Positions 41,946-51,432 of a stretch of 64,000 bases of DNA are shown piece by piece. How positions within the stretch are numbered: the first letter of the stretch is position 1; each line of letters begins with the position of its first letter. A program made the position numbers and the translations under genes. The DNA is taken from the NCBI RefSeq assembly GCF_014200495.1, contig NZ_JACHBY010000011.1:73893-137892 (forward strand). The letters are read 5' to 3'. The notes below the pieces were generated by a model. That model was not told the origin of the DNA, searched no databases, and saw only the letters and a list, made by a program, of their open reading frames with translations. The DNA comes from Mucilaginibacter geliditolerans. GTDB taxonomy: Bacteria > Bacteroidota > Bacteroidia > Sphingobacteriales > Sphingobacteriaceae.

Positions 41946-44048
41946 TTACTTCACCCTCCTAAACACCGAAGCGCCCAACGGCGGTACAGTTACATTAATA
42001 GAATCTTCCCTCCCATGCCAGTTTACTTTTTCTGAAGTTACCGCATCATAATTGATAATGCCGGTACCCCAGAAATTTTCAGCATCCGAGTTGAAAATCT
42101 CTTTCCACTGGCCGCTATCAGGTACACCAACCCTAAAATCATAACGTACAACCGGGGTCATGTTCAGTACAATTACCAGGTCGTTAACGCTTTCATAACC
42201 TTTACGGGTATATATCAATATGGAGTCATTGGCATTACCACCATCAATCCATTCAAAGCCCGAACCATCAAATGCCTTTTCATATAGAGCCGGCTCCGAC
42301 CGGTACAGTTTATTTAATGCTTTAACAGTCTCTTTTATACCATTATGGTTAGGATACTCCAATACATACCATTCCAGCGATTTTTCAAAGTTCCATTCCG
42401 TTCCCTGGCCAAATTCGCCTCCCATAAAGAGCAGTTTTGCTCCCGGATGGGTAAACATATAGCTATAGCACAGGCGCAGGTTGGCAAATTGCTGCCATTC
42501 ATCACCCGGCATTTTACGCAACATGGAGCCTTTGCCGTATACAACCTCATCATGTGAAAAAGGCAGCATAAAGTTTTCGGTAAAGGCATATATTAAGCTA
42601 AATGTAATCTGGTTATGATGATATTTACGATTGATTGGGTCCTCAGAAAAATACTTTATCGTATCGTGCATCCAGCCCATCATCCATTTCATACCAAAAC
42701 CTAAACCGCCTAAATATACCGGGCGACTAACACCTGTAAACGCAGTTGATTCCTCTGCAATAGTTTGCACATCGGGGAAATGACTGTAAACAGCTTCGTT
42801 AAATTCTTTAAGTAATGATATGGCCTCAAGGTTTTCATTGCCACCGTAAATATTTGGCTCCCACTCCCCTGCTTTGCGCGAGTAATCCAAATAAAGCATT
42901 GATGCCACTGCATCCACACGAAGGCCGTCCACATGGTAACGATCAAGCCAGAACAAAGCATTACTGATCAGGAACGCACGTACTTCATTACGGCCGTAAT
43001 TAAATATGTATGATTTCCAGTCGGGGTGGAAGCCTTTTCTTACATCTGCATGTTCATATAAGTGTGTACCGTCAAAATTATATAAGGCATGTACATCGCC
43101 AGGAAAATGCGAAGGCACCCAATCCAGTATTACACCAATATCGGCCTGGTGCAATTCTTCTATCAAAAACATCAGGTCCTGCGGGGAGCCATAACGCGAT
43201 GAAGCCGCATAAAATCCGCTGATCTGGTAACCCCAGCTTGGGTAATAAGGGTGCTCCATAATCGGCATAAACTCTACGTGAGTAAAGCCCATTTCCTTTA
43301 TATAAGGTACCAGTTTAGCAGCAAGCTGGCGGTAAGTTAAAAACTCATCGGGGCTCTCCACACTGCGTGCCCATGAGCCAACGTGCATTTCATAAACAGA
43401 ATAAGGCCTGTCAAGCGCATTATGCTCGTAGCGCTTGTGCATCCATTCTTTATCACGCCATTCGTAATAAGTATCCACTACAATAGAGGCGGTATGCGGC
43501 GGCAATTCCCAGCGTAAAGCAAACGGATCGCTTTTTTCAAGGTCTTCTCCTGTTGATGATTTTATGTAGTATTTATACGTTTCGCCAACACCAATATTGG
43601 GGATAAAGCCTTCCCAAATACCCGATGCATCCCAGCGGGCATTAAGTCCGTGCGAGCCGCGGTTCCATCCGTTAAAATTCCCTACAACAGCAACATACTG
43701 CGCATTGGGTGCCCAAACAGAAAAGTAAGTACCTACAATACCTTTATGTTCAACCACATGGGCGCCAAACTTCTCGTACAATTTATAGTGCTTGCCCGAT
43801 TTAAATAAGCCGATATCAAAATCAGTAAAACGACTGTAAGGCTCAACACTTTTTAGCACAATTTCTTCAACAACAGGATCTGTGTCCTTTGCAGGCGAAC
43901 TCTTTTTTGCCGGTGAACTCTTTTTTACTGCCTTAACAGGTTTTGTTTCGGCATCTACAACTTTAGCAGCTTTTTTTGTTGTTGCTTTTTTTGCTGTCGG
44001 TTTCTTTGCTGGTTCAGGTGTTTCGGGGTCAACTTTCTTTTTAGCCAT
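41946..44048 (-). CDS. glgB: 1,4-alpha-glucan branching enzyme with Lys/Ala-rich N-terminal tail
   Basis: A 700-residue glycogen branching enzyme (GH13). After a basic tail (residues 1-60, KKPTAKKATTKKAAK and a KSSPAKKSSPAK repeat) comes a CBM48-like domain (about 95-190, YFSVWAPNAQYVAVVGNFNG) and the barrel, with DWVPSHFP, the nucleophile block GLRVDAVASMLYLDYSR, the acid IAEESTAF and FSHDEVVYGKGS. The all-beta C-terminal domain ends the protein. It forms alpha-1,6 branches in glycogen. The histone-H1-like tail is not part of the enzyme fold. It is the last gene of a minus-strand sugar cluster. Confidence 0.94.
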   Translation of the reverse strand: MAKKKVDPETPEPAKKPTAKKATTKKAAKVVDAETKPVKAVKKSSPAKKSSPAKDTDPVVEEIVLKSVEPYSRFTDFDIGLFKSGKHYKLYEKFGAHVVEHKGIVGTYFSVWAPNAQYVAVVGNFNGWNRGSHGLNARWDASGIWEGFIPNIGVGETYKYYIKSSTGEDLEKSDPFALRWELPPHTASIVVDTYYEWRDKEWMHKRYEHNALDRPYSVYEMHVGSWARSVESPDEFLTYRQLAAKLVPYIKEMGFTHVEFMPIMEHPYYPSWGYQISGFYAASSRYGSPQDLMFLIEELHQADIGVILDWVPSHFPGDVHALYNFDGTHLYEHADVRKGFHPDWKSYIFNYGRNEVRAFLISNALFWLDRYHVDGLRVDAVASMLYLDYSRKAGEWEPNIYGGNENLEAISLLKEFNEAVYSHFPDVQTIAEESTAFTGVSRPVYLGGLGFGMKWMMGWMHDTIKYFSEDPINRKYHHNQITFSLIYAFTENFMLPFSHDEVVYGKGSMLRKMPGDEWQQFANLRLCYSYMFTHPGAKLLFMGGEFGQGTEWNFEKSLEWYVLEYPNHNGIKETVKALNKLYRSEPALYEKAFDGSGFEWIDGGNANDSILIYTRKGYESVNDLVIVLNMTPVVRYDFRVGVPDSGQWKEIFNSDAENFWGTGIINYDAVTSEKVNWHGREDSINVTVPPLGASVFRRVK

Positions 44049-44481
44049 TGTATTTATTATTTCGAAAACCGAAATATTAGCTTCGTTTTCCTTTTATATG
44101 CTTTATAACAATATATATGCTGTTAAGTGTTTTTAAATCCAACAATCCGGCTGAAATTTCATCACAAAAAACAGAACATGCTTATGCTTTTTACGGTAGT
44201 CCTAATTCATTACACGCGGCCATTAATCCACATCCCCGGTTCACATTGCCGCGATTGCTAAATATACCTTTAATATTCGCTGTTTTAGTACTTTCCGATG
44301 TCAGTTTAAGGTGCAGTATTTCAACAACCCTTTTCGGCCATTAAATTACAGTGTCTATATATAATTGGTTTTATATTGGTATTAAATGTAAGCTTATTTT
44401 TCTGGTATAAACTAAAGAAAATTTTCGCTGTAATGTTTTGGGCGTTGCATTAATGTAATCATTAAAAAAATATTACAATTG

Positions 44482-44645
44482 GGGCGTTGCCTTCGGCCCG
44501 GGCTGTTCACTCATACTGCACAGGCCTTAGTCACAAGCCGGTATCCGCTACCATCCCTAACGCAGAACTTCGCCGCGCTCCGTTTGACTCACCCCGACTT
44601 CGCTTCACTTGTCGACCCTCTCTGTGGCAAGCCGCAAAGAGGGTA
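44482..44645 (+). repeat. Composite repeat A-B
   Basis: Module A (44482-44564: gggcgttgccttcgg to ctaacgca) is followed by module B (44572-44645, with gactcaccccgacttcgct and the terminal ccctctctgtgg/ccgcaaagaggg hairpin). In the 44049-44805 gap, positions 44049-44481 hold AT-rich DNA with no gene that I can support. Confidence 0.75.
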
Positions 44646-44675
44646 AACCTTCTTTTCGTTTCCCTAATCTCTCTA

Positions 44676-44775
44676 AGCGTCATTGCGAGGAACGAAGCAA
44701 TCCCCGACTTTGCAAGTCAATCATGCAAATTTGCTCTGTATAGTTAGGGATTGCTTCGTACCTCGCAATGACGCT
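44676..44775. repeat. GTCATTGCGAG-family palindrome
   Basis: aagcgtcattgcgagg (44676-44691) and cctcgcaatgacgctt (44760-44775) are perfect 16-bp inverted arms. The middle holds aggaacgaagcaatcccga and its inverse. It lies 30 bp from the GH31 gene's stop codon. Confidence 0.85.
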
Positions 44776-44805
44776 TGGAGAGAAGTAATCCCTACAGGAC
44801 GATCA

Positions 44806-47262
44806 TTACTTATAAATCTCTATATGCTTAAAGTTCTTACTGAATTTAAACTCTGTGATCTTGTCTTTACTTGTTGTAAAATTGGCTATCTCTTTGCCAT
44901 CGGCAACAATTTTAGTTGGCTTAAACGGCAGGCCCAGCAGATTAAAATGATAGCCCTCGTATCTTGGCGTATATAACCCTTCCATACTTTGTTGTATGGT
45001 TAATGTTTTAGCATCACCTTTCACCACAAATTTTTTCTCCAGGTAGATATCCTGCTCATAAGCAAATGTTTCGCCGTAATCTTCAAACAGGAAAGAGTTT
45101 ACTTCGTAATCGCTATAATAGATATTCAGTTTAACTTCTTCAATTTCCTTTTCGCCTATGTATTGCATTACCGGGTATTCAGGTATAATTGAACCTGCTT
45201 TTATGAAGATCGGAATAGTTTCCAGCGGTGTAGGCACCATTACTTCCTGTCCACCGTCAGCCATTTCATTTGTCCAGAAATTATACCATTTTCCTTTTGG
45301 CAGGTATACTTTACGACTGGTTTGTCCTGGCTGCATAACCGGGCAGATTAGTATTTTATCGCCATAAGTAAACTCATCCTGGCGGAAATGGTTCAGCAGC
45401 ACATCCTGCTCCTGCATAACTATCGGCCTTAAAATTGGGAAACCATAACGATGATGCTCCCAAAAAGTTGAATATAAATAGGGGATCAACCTGTAGCGCA
45501 GCTCAATAAACTTGCGGTTGATGGCAGTATATGGCTCGCCAAAGCTCCATGGCTCACGCTCCTTGGTATCACCGGCAGAGTGCGCGCGCATAAATGGTGA
45601 GAAAGTTCCCATCTGTATCCAGCGGGTAAATAATTCGCCATCCGGTTCGCCGCTAAAGCCGCCAATATCAGTACCGCAGAACGGAATACCTGATACTGAT
45701 AAGCGCTGGCATTGGATATTGCCCAACTGTAAATGTTCCCACGACGCCACGTTATCACCCGTCCACACAGATGAATAGCGCTGTACGCCTGAGTAGCCTG
45801 CCCTGGTGATAGTAAAAGGGCGTTTATTTTTCATGATGGTGCGCAAACCCTCATAGGTAGCGCGGACCATTTGCATACCATAAATATTATGGGCCTTACG
45901 GTGCGATCCGCGGAAACCATCATACTGGTGGCGCACATCATCAGGAAAAGTACCTGCACCAAAAACGGCAGGCTCATTCATATCGTTCCAAACACCGGCT
46001 ACGCCCATCTCTACCAGCTCATCAAACAAACCACCCCACCAGGTGCGTACCTCGGGGTTGGTAAAATCAGGGAACTGACATCGGCCCGGCCATACGTGGC
46101 CCTCCATAAAGTAGTCATCGCTGCGGCGACAAAAATATCTGTTGGCCTTACCCTCTTTAAACACCGAATAATTATCATCCACACGAATACCCGGATCAAT
46201 AATTACTACCGTTTTAAAACCTTCGGCAGCTAATTCGCTGATCATTTTCTTTGGATCAGGGAAATATTTGCGGTTCCAGGTAAAACAACGGTAACCGTCC
46301 ATATAATCTATATCGAGGTAAATACCATCGCATGGGATCTTATTTTCGCGGAAGCCTGTTGTTATTTTCCTAACCTTAGCCTCCGGATAATAGCTCCAGC
46401 GGCATTGGTGATAACCTAATGCCCACAGTGGCGGCATAGGGTGCGTACCTGTTAAAATATGGTAGCTTTTTACCACATCCATCATATGCGGGCCGTGGAT
46501 ATAATAGTATTGCAGCTCGCCGCCATCAGCCCAAAAGCTGGTTTTGGTTTTATCTTCGGCACCAAAATCAAACTGAGCCTTAAAAGTATTATCAAAGAAA
46601 ATTCCGTGAGCTATATTATCATTCAGGCTGATATAAAAAGGGATGCTGCGGTAAAGCGGATCCTGATTCCAAGCGAATGAATAAGCATCGGTATTCCAGT
46701 TTTTTAACCTTTTGCCACGCAGGTTAAGTTCTGTTGGTTTATCGCCCAGGCCAAAGAAGCTTTCCTCGGTAGCGCAGGTCTTGGTGCAGAACACATAATA
46801 GCCGCCAAATTTAACGTTCTCTTCCCAGTGCATCGGCACAGCATCAGCACTGGTAATATGATTCTTCTTATCAGAAAATGATATGAAAAAGTCTTTCTTG
46901 CGAATGTGACAGTTTACCACACGTGATGAAACAATATATTCTGATTCGTTTTCAAGCAAAATGAATGCAGCATCCTTATGCACCAGTTTAGGTACAGCAT
47001 AGGAAAATTCATCTAAAAACACGCCGTGCGGGGCTAATCTTACCCGGATAATTTCATCAGTAACCACTACTACCTCAACCTTAGCGTCGCCATCAGTAAA
47101 GTAGATTTTATTTCCCAATTGTTCCGCATGATTGGGAACACCAAGATACTTTTTTATAACCGGCTTAATATCAGCCGCAGGGTTATTTACGTGGTGAAAC
47201 TCCTCTTCCTCTTCAAGTAATTTATTGATTAACAGCTCCGTATTTAGTATCTTATCTTCCAT
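44806..47262 (-). CDS. GH31 alpha-glucosidase-type glycoside hydrolase
   Basis: An 818-residue GH31 enzyme without signal peptide. The nucleophile motif GVWNDMNEPAVF and the acid/base region FCGTDIGGF followed by FSPFMRAHSAGD are intact. Domain order is N-terminal galactose-mutarotase-like beta-sandwich, (beta/alpha)8 barrel, then C-terminal beta domains. It would release glucose from the non-reducing ends of malto-oligosaccharides or isomalto-linkages. It sits between glgB and the MFS transporter gene, same strand, in the malto-oligosaccharide cluster. Preference for maltose over isomaltose is not decided by the sequence. Confidence 0.9.
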   Translation of the reverse strand: MEDKILNTELLINKLLEEEEEFHHVNNPAADIKPVIKKYLGVPNHAEQLGNKIYFTDGDAKVEVVVVTDEIIRVRLAPHGVFLDEFSYAVPKLVHKDAAFILLENESEYIVSSRVVNCHIRKKDFFISFSDKKNHITSADAVPMHWEENVKFGGYYVFCTKTCATEESFFGLGDKPTELNLRGKRLKNWNTDAYSFAWNQDPLYRSIPFYISLNDNIAHGIFFDNTFKAQFDFGAEDKTKTSFWADGGELQYYYIHGPHMMDVVKSYHILTGTHPMPPLWALGYHQCRWSYYPEAKVRKITTGFRENKIPCDGIYLDIDYMDGYRCFTWNRKYFPDPKKMISELAAEGFKTVVIIDPGIRVDDNYSVFKEGKANRYFCRRSDDYFMEGHVWPGRCQFPDFTNPEVRTWWGGLFDELVEMGVAGVWNDMNEPAVFGAGTFPDDVRHQYDGFRGSHRKAHNIYGMQMVRATYEGLRTIMKNKRPFTITRAGYSGVQRYSSVWTGDNVASWEHLQLGNIQCQRLSVSGIPFCGTDIGGFSGEPDGELFTRWIQMGTFSPFMRAHSAGDTKEREPWSFGEPYTAINRKFIELRYRLIPYLYSTFWEHHRYGFPILRPIVMQEQDVLLNHFRQDEFTYGDKILICPVMQPGQTSRKVYLPKGKWYNFWTNEMADGGQEVMVPTPLETIPIFIKAGSIIPEYPVMQYIGEKEIEEVKLNIYYSDYEVNSFLFEDYGETFAYEQDIYLEKKFVVKGDAKTLTIQQSMEGLYTPRYEGYHFNLLGLPFKPTKIVADGKEIANFTTSKDKITEFKFSKNFKHIEIYK

Positions 47263-47374
47263 TAAAAGTAATTAGTAGTTAATAATTCGCGCACCTATCA
47301 ATATCCTATACGCAATATACAATAATCTGCTTTAATATAACCCTATAATTATGCCAGTTTTTCGTTTTAGTTGG

Positions 47375-47567
47375 CTCATTTGTTCACTGGTTCATTAGCT
47401 CATTAGTATTTGCATTTTTGGTCATTTTAGTAAAAAACGCGCTCCGTTGACTCACCCCGACTTCGCTGCGCTGCTCGACCCTCTCTACGGCAAGCCGTAA
47501 AGAGGGTTGGTAAAGTTTTTGCACTGATACTTTACCTCCCTCTCCTTTGGAGAGGGCCGGGGTGAGG
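47375..47567. repeat. Three short repeat fragments: TTCATTGG half element, family B, and CTCCTTTGGAG hairpin
   Basis: In order: a TTCATTGG-type half arm (47375-47410), a family B unit in plus orientation (47437-47508: acgcgctccgttgactcacc to cgtaaagagggt), and the hairpin cctctcctttggagagggcc with ggggtgagg (47537-47567). The last one abuts the MFS stop codon (47569-47571). No gene is present in the 47263-47568 gap. Confidence 0.7.
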
Positions 47568-47568
47568 C

Positions 47569-48963
47569 CTATGCTATCGTTTTCGCCTCCGGTTCAAAGC
47601 CCGTTTCAATAATATTGATCTTCTCGCTATCCTCCACAAATAATACCGCTATGGCTGCCAGGAACATAAAAACACCTGCCATAACCAAGCCATAAATAGC
47701 CTGACTATTAAACAAATATTTAACTATTAAACTACCAGTTAAGCTGTTAACAATTTGGGGGAAAGTGATAAAGAAGTTAAACAAGCCCATATAAATACCA
47801 ATTTTTTTGGCCGGGATGGAGCTGGATAATATAGCATAAGGCATGGCCAGTATACTGCCCCAGGCCAGGCCTATACCTACCATTGGCAACAGTAACAGGT
47901 AATGGTTTTGAATGAAGAATATAGATATTAAACCTATCCCTCCCATTACCAGTGAAAAAGCATGGGTACGTTTGCGGTTGATATGCTTAACTATCCATGG
48001 TAAAGAGAGCGCATATATTGCCGATACCGCATTATAAACACCAAACATATTACCTACCCAGTTACCTGCATCATTAAATGCTTTGGAAGAGGTGTCGCCT
48101 GCCGGGATATGGTATACGTGATCGGCTACCGCAGCCGTTGTAAATACCCACATGGAAAACAGCGCGAACCAGGAGAAAAACTGTACTACCCCTAACTGCT
48201 TCATGGTTTTTGGCATGTGAGTCAGATCATAGAAAAATTCAGCTAAGCCACTTTTCTTGTCTGAAATCTCCAGGTCTTCTTCGTGAAAGGTCGCGTAAAC
48301 TTCGGGCGGATATTCTTTGGTTTTAACAACTGTCCACACAATACAAGCTATGAGAACGATCCCGCCGATGTAGAAAGAATATAATAAATTGTCGGGTACG
48401 ATACCTTTGGCAGCTACTGATGGCACATGAAACCAGTCCACCAAAACAGATGGTAATGCTGAGCCTATAATGGCACCCACACCAATTAAGCAGGTTTGTA
48501 ATGAGAAGCCCATGTTATGCTGACTATCCGGCAAATTATCGGCAACTAAAGCCCTGAACGGCTCCATGGCTACGTTAAATGATGCATCCATCAGCATTAA
48601 CATACCTGCACCCACAATTATTGGCGGTATAAGAAATGCCAACCCGGATGAGTTAGGTAAAAAACAAAGCGCTAAGCCTGATAACAATGCTCCTGTTAAG
48701 AAATAAGGACGGCGGCGGCCCAAACGGTTCCAGGTACGATCGCTGTAATGGCCTATAATTGGTTGAATGATCATCCCGGTAAGCGGGGCGGCAAGCCAGA
48801 ACAGGGATATGTTGCCCACATCGGCACCAAAGGTTTCCAGTATGCGACTGGCATAGCCGGTTTGCAGCGCAAAGCCAAACTGGATCCCTAAAAACCCAAA
48901 GCTCATGTTCCATATCTGCCAAAAATCCAGCCTCGGTTTCGGAACGATCTTTCTTGTACTCAT
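47569..48963 (-). CDS. MFS sugar transporter (SLC45/maltose-type)
   Basis: A 464-residue 12-helix major facilitator. The N-terminal helix motif FLGIQFGFALQTGYASRI, the loop 2-3 signature GHYSDRTWNRLGRRRPYFL and RALVADNLPDSQH match the sucrose/maltose (SLC45-like) group found beside maltose phosphorylase genes in Bacteroidota. It would import maltose or short malto-oligosaccharides across the inner membrane. The start at 48963 (MSTRKIVPKPRLDFWQ) is preferred; an ATG at 48975 falls within the flanking inverted repeat. Confidence 0.87.
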   Translation of the reverse strand: MSTRKIVPKPRLDFWQIWNMSFGFLGIQFGFALQTGYASRILETFGADVGNISLFWLAAPLTGMIIQPIIGHYSDRTWNRLGRRRPYFLTGALLSGLALCFLPNSSGLAFLIPPIIVGAGMLMLMDASFNVAMEPFRALVADNLPDSQHNMGFSLQTCLIGVGAIIGSALPSVLVDWFHVPSVAAKGIVPDNLLYSFYIGGIVLIACIVWTVVKTKEYPPEVYATFHEEDLEISDKKSGLAEFFYDLTHMPKTMKQLGVVQFFSWFALFSMWVFTTAAVADHVYHIPAGDTSSKAFNDAGNWVGNMFGVYNAVSAIYALSLPWIVKHINRKRTHAFSLVMGGIGLISIFFIQNHYLLLLPMVGIGLAWGSILAMPYAILSSSIPAKKIGIYMGLFNFFITFPQIVNSLTGSLIVKYLFNSQAIYGLVMAGVFMFLAAIAVLFVEDSEKINIIETGFEPEAKTIA

Positions 48964-48970
48964 TTCTTTA

Positions 48971-49432
48971 GTCATTAGTCAGTGGTCATTAGTCATTTGA
49001 CCTTGGTTGTTATAATTGGTAATATATTATTGGTTGGATTTGCCAATATACTTAATGTATCCATTAAGTTTTATACGAATAAGCTCTAATTGTTGAAACA
49101 GGAGTTGATATTTATCATCAGCTAATAAATCTCTATCCTTTGCTTTCTTCAACCATCCTTTAGTTTAAATAATGGATTCGCGGCTGAAGTAACAAAAATT
49201 TTTGTTCTCTTTATAATGATATCGTCCAAATCCCTCAGCAATGTTTGCTCCAATCGAATCTGCCGATCTTACGATTTGTTTACCAATCGTATCTTTTGCG
49301 AAATGATCCCATTGCAAAACAATAGCCCATATGTCATTAGCAAATAATTCTGAAAGCGCATATATTTCCAGATCTTCTATTCGGTTGCTCATCCTAAAAT
49401 ATTCAAATGACTAATGACCAGTGACTAATGAC
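48971..49432 (-). mobile_element. Inverted-repeat-framed S23-type four-helix-bundle unit
   Basis: The arms 48971-48998 (gtcattagtcagtggtcatt...) and 49405-49432 are inverted repeats with 27 of 28 matches. They enclose a four-helix-bundle pseudogene and nothing else. The layout (short ORF framed by terminal inverted palindromic arms, placed between two genes of an operon) parallels the DUF559 unit at 40151-40608. Mobility is inferred, not shown. Confidence 0.45.
49027..49392 (-). pseudogene. Four-helix-bundle (S23/IVS-type) protein, nonsense-mutated
   Basis: The reading frame gives 121 residues when one internal TAA (49165-49167) is read through. Residues 1-75 match the four-helix-bundle/S23 family: DLEIYALSELFANDIWAIV, FAKDTIGKQIVRSADSIGANIAEGFGR and NFCYFSRESII. 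Then comes stop, then TKGWLKKAKDRDLLADDKYQ and a tail ending GYIKYIGKSNQ, which is the family's C-terminal third in the same frame. The family normally has Glu where the stop is (ETK after the SRES-type block), so GAA to TAA is the likely change. A truncated 75-residue protein could still be made. The family is linked to 23S rRNA intervening sequences, but its role is unclear. Confidence 0.8.
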
Positions 49433-49436
49433 AAAG

Positions 49437-51146
49437 TTAAAATTCCAGTAACAATCCACTTGTAGCGTGTAAAAAAATATTAAGGCCCTGCGCAATGTCA
49501 GGCGTATTATACTTTACGCCCTTTAACAGATCTGTAAATTCTATACTTCCGCTTAAATTAAATTTGCTTAGCAGATCGCCGGCAAGCGCTACTTGTATAT
49601 TATGTTCATCCCGGTTAAAGTTGGCTATCACCAATACACGCTGTTTAGCGGTATAACGCACATAAATATACAAGCCCTGATTAAAGCCCGGCTGGTGTTC
49701 ATTGGCCACCATCAACTCATAAAATTCACCGGAATGTATAGCCTCATTATTAATGGCTATATTTAATAGGGTGTGGTAAAAGTCGCGCAGGTTTTTTTGT
49801 TCAATAGATAACTGGGCACCATCAAACTTACCGTTGTTGAGCCATTTCTGGTGTTCAGGCACACCGCAGTAATCAAATATGCTGGTACGGGAGTCGCCGC
49901 CAAAACCCATTGAGCCATTCCCCGGTTCACCAACCTCCTGCCCCGAATAGATCATTACCGGGCCGGTATTCAGCGTAGCGGTAACTATCATACCCGGTAT
50001 CGCGAGCCATGGGTTACCAGCGAAAGCATTATGTGCGATACGCTCCTCATCATGATTTTCCATAAAGCGGAGCATGTGCTCATCAATACCTTTAGTTTCA
50101 TTATTCCAAACGTTATTTATGCTCCAGGCGGATGCGCCCCACTCATTGCGGGTAAGTTTCTTTACAGCATCATAAAGTCCTGTTTTATCGTACAGGTAAT
50201 CAAACTTGCCATCAAAAATATATTTGTTGTACAAACTATAATGATAGGCCTCTCCAATAAATATCAAATCCGGGTGTGCTTCTTTTAGTTTAGGGATGAT
50301 CCATCCCCAAAACTCCACCTGCACATATTCTATCATGTCGCAACGGAAACCATCAACGCCTTTGTTGCTCCAGTAATCTAAAATATCATAAAGCTTATTC
50401 CATAGCGGAGGGATGGGATCGTAATGAGGAGTGTAATTATTAAGGCAATCGAGCCCATAATTTAGTTTAACGGTTTCAAACCAATCATTAATTGATGGTG
50501 TGGCTGTAAAGGCATTGCCTGTTACCTTGGCCGGATGCTCATCAAACTTACCATCCTTAAGTGGACTGCTGAACCCATCCCCTCCCGGATTATAACCCTG
50601 CGGCACCACGAACGACTGCCCGCAGACATAATAAAAATCATTTTTAGGGCTAAACGCTTTAGTATTATCATCATCCTGCCCAATATCACGCACACCATCC
50701 GGCTTAGCATCCGATGCATAGGTGCGGGCTACATGATTGGGGATAAAATCAATGATCACTTTAAGTCCGTTAGCATGGGTACGTTTAACCAGTTCATCAA
50801 ACTCACCAATGCGATTATTCACATCAACTGCCAGGTCGGGATCTATATCGTAATAATCCTTTATGGCGTATGGCGAACCTGCCCTACCCTTTACCACATC
50901 CGGATCATCCAGTTTGATGCCGAATTTCGTGTAATCGGTCATGGTGGCATGCTCTATCACCCCGCAATAAAAAACGTGGGTAATGCCTAATTTCTTTATT
51001 TCGGTAAGGGCAGTATCATTAATATCATTCAGTTTACCACAACCGTTTTCTTCTATCGACCCGTAGAATTTATTGGTGGTATTAGCATTGCCAAACAAGC
51101 GCGGCAATAGTTGGTATATGATGAGTTTGTGTGATTGTGGATCCAT
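49437..51146 (-). CDS. GH13 alpha-amylase family enzyme, cytoplasmic
   Basis: A 569-residue alpha-amylase-type enzyme without signal peptide. The GH13 regions are VIIDFIPNHVARTY (I), GFRCDMIEYV (II, nucleophile Asp), DLIFIGEAYHYSLY (III, acid/base Glu) and RFMENHDEERIAHN (IV). It would cut internal or reducing-end alpha-1,4 bonds of imported malto-oligosaccharides. It lies between the MFS transporter and GH65 genes on the same strand and is a natural partner of both. Product specificity cannot be read from the sequence. Confidence 0.9.
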   Translation of the reverse strand: MDPQSHKLIIYQLLPRLFGNANTTNKFYGSIEENGCGKLNDINDTALTEIKKLGITHVFYCGVIEHATMTDYTKFGIKLDDPDVVKGRAGSPYAIKDYYDIDPDLAVDVNNRIGEFDELVKRTHANGLKVIIDFIPNHVARTYASDAKPDGVRDIGQDDDNTKAFSPKNDFYYVCGQSFVVPQGYNPGGDGFSSPLKDGKFDEHPAKVTGNAFTATPSINDWFETVKLNYGLDCLNNYTPHYDPIPPLWNKLYDILDYWSNKGVDGFRCDMIEYVQVEFWGWIIPKLKEAHPDLIFIGEAYHYSLYNKYIFDGKFDYLYDKTGLYDAVKKLTRNEWGASAWSINNVWNNETKGIDEHMLRFMENHDEERIAHNAFAGNPWLAIPGMIVTATLNTGPVMIYSGQEVGEPGNGSMGFGGDSRTSIFDYCGVPEHQKWLNNGKFDGAQLSIEQKNLRDFYHTLLNIAINNEAIHSGEFYELMVANEHQPGFNQGLYIYVRYTAKQRVLVIANFNRDEHNIQVALAGDLLSKFNLSGSIEFTDLLKGVKYNTPDIAQGLNIFLHATSGLLLEF

Positions 51147-51179
51147 TTGGTTGTTTTTGTTGGTCAGATAAATTTATTA

Positions 51180-51422
51180 GGGCGTTACCTGCGGCCCGGG
51201 CTGTACGCTTATACTACACAGGCCTTATTCACAGGCCGGTATCCGCTTCCATCCCTAACGCAAAGCTTCGACGCGCTCCGTTGTCCTCCCCCTCCGTCTC
51301 CTTTGTCGACACCTCCCCCTAAGCTTAGGGGGAGGCCGGGTGGGGGTAAAACGCGCTCCGTTGACTCACCCGATCGTTGCTTCTCTCGACCATCCTCTCT
51401 TCGCCTGCGGCGGAAAGAGGGT
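51180..51422 (+). repeat. Composite repeat A-C-B
   Basis: Module A (51180-51262), the C palindrome ccccctaagcttaggggg (51311-51347 with flanks) and module B (51351-51422) occur in the same order as at 8855-9098. It fills nearly all of the gap between GH13 and GH65 and stops 11 bp before the GH65 stop codon. Confidence 0.75.
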
Positions 51423-51432
51423 AAAGGCTCAT

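Noticed and set aside
43882..44136. 84-residue plus-strand hydrophobic frame rich in Phe and Ala
   Set aside because: It is the complement of the Lys/Ala-rich GlgB tail; Lys codons read backwards give Phe.
44117..44344. 75-residue plus-strand open frame upstream of glgB
   Set aside because: No recognisable domain, no ribosome binding or promoter context, and weak codon pattern. It may be chance in AT-rich DNA.
48964..48975. Upstream ATG for the MFS transporter at 48975
   Set aside because: Those codons lie in the inverted repeat that frames the S23-type unit; the ATG at 48963 begins the conserved protein.
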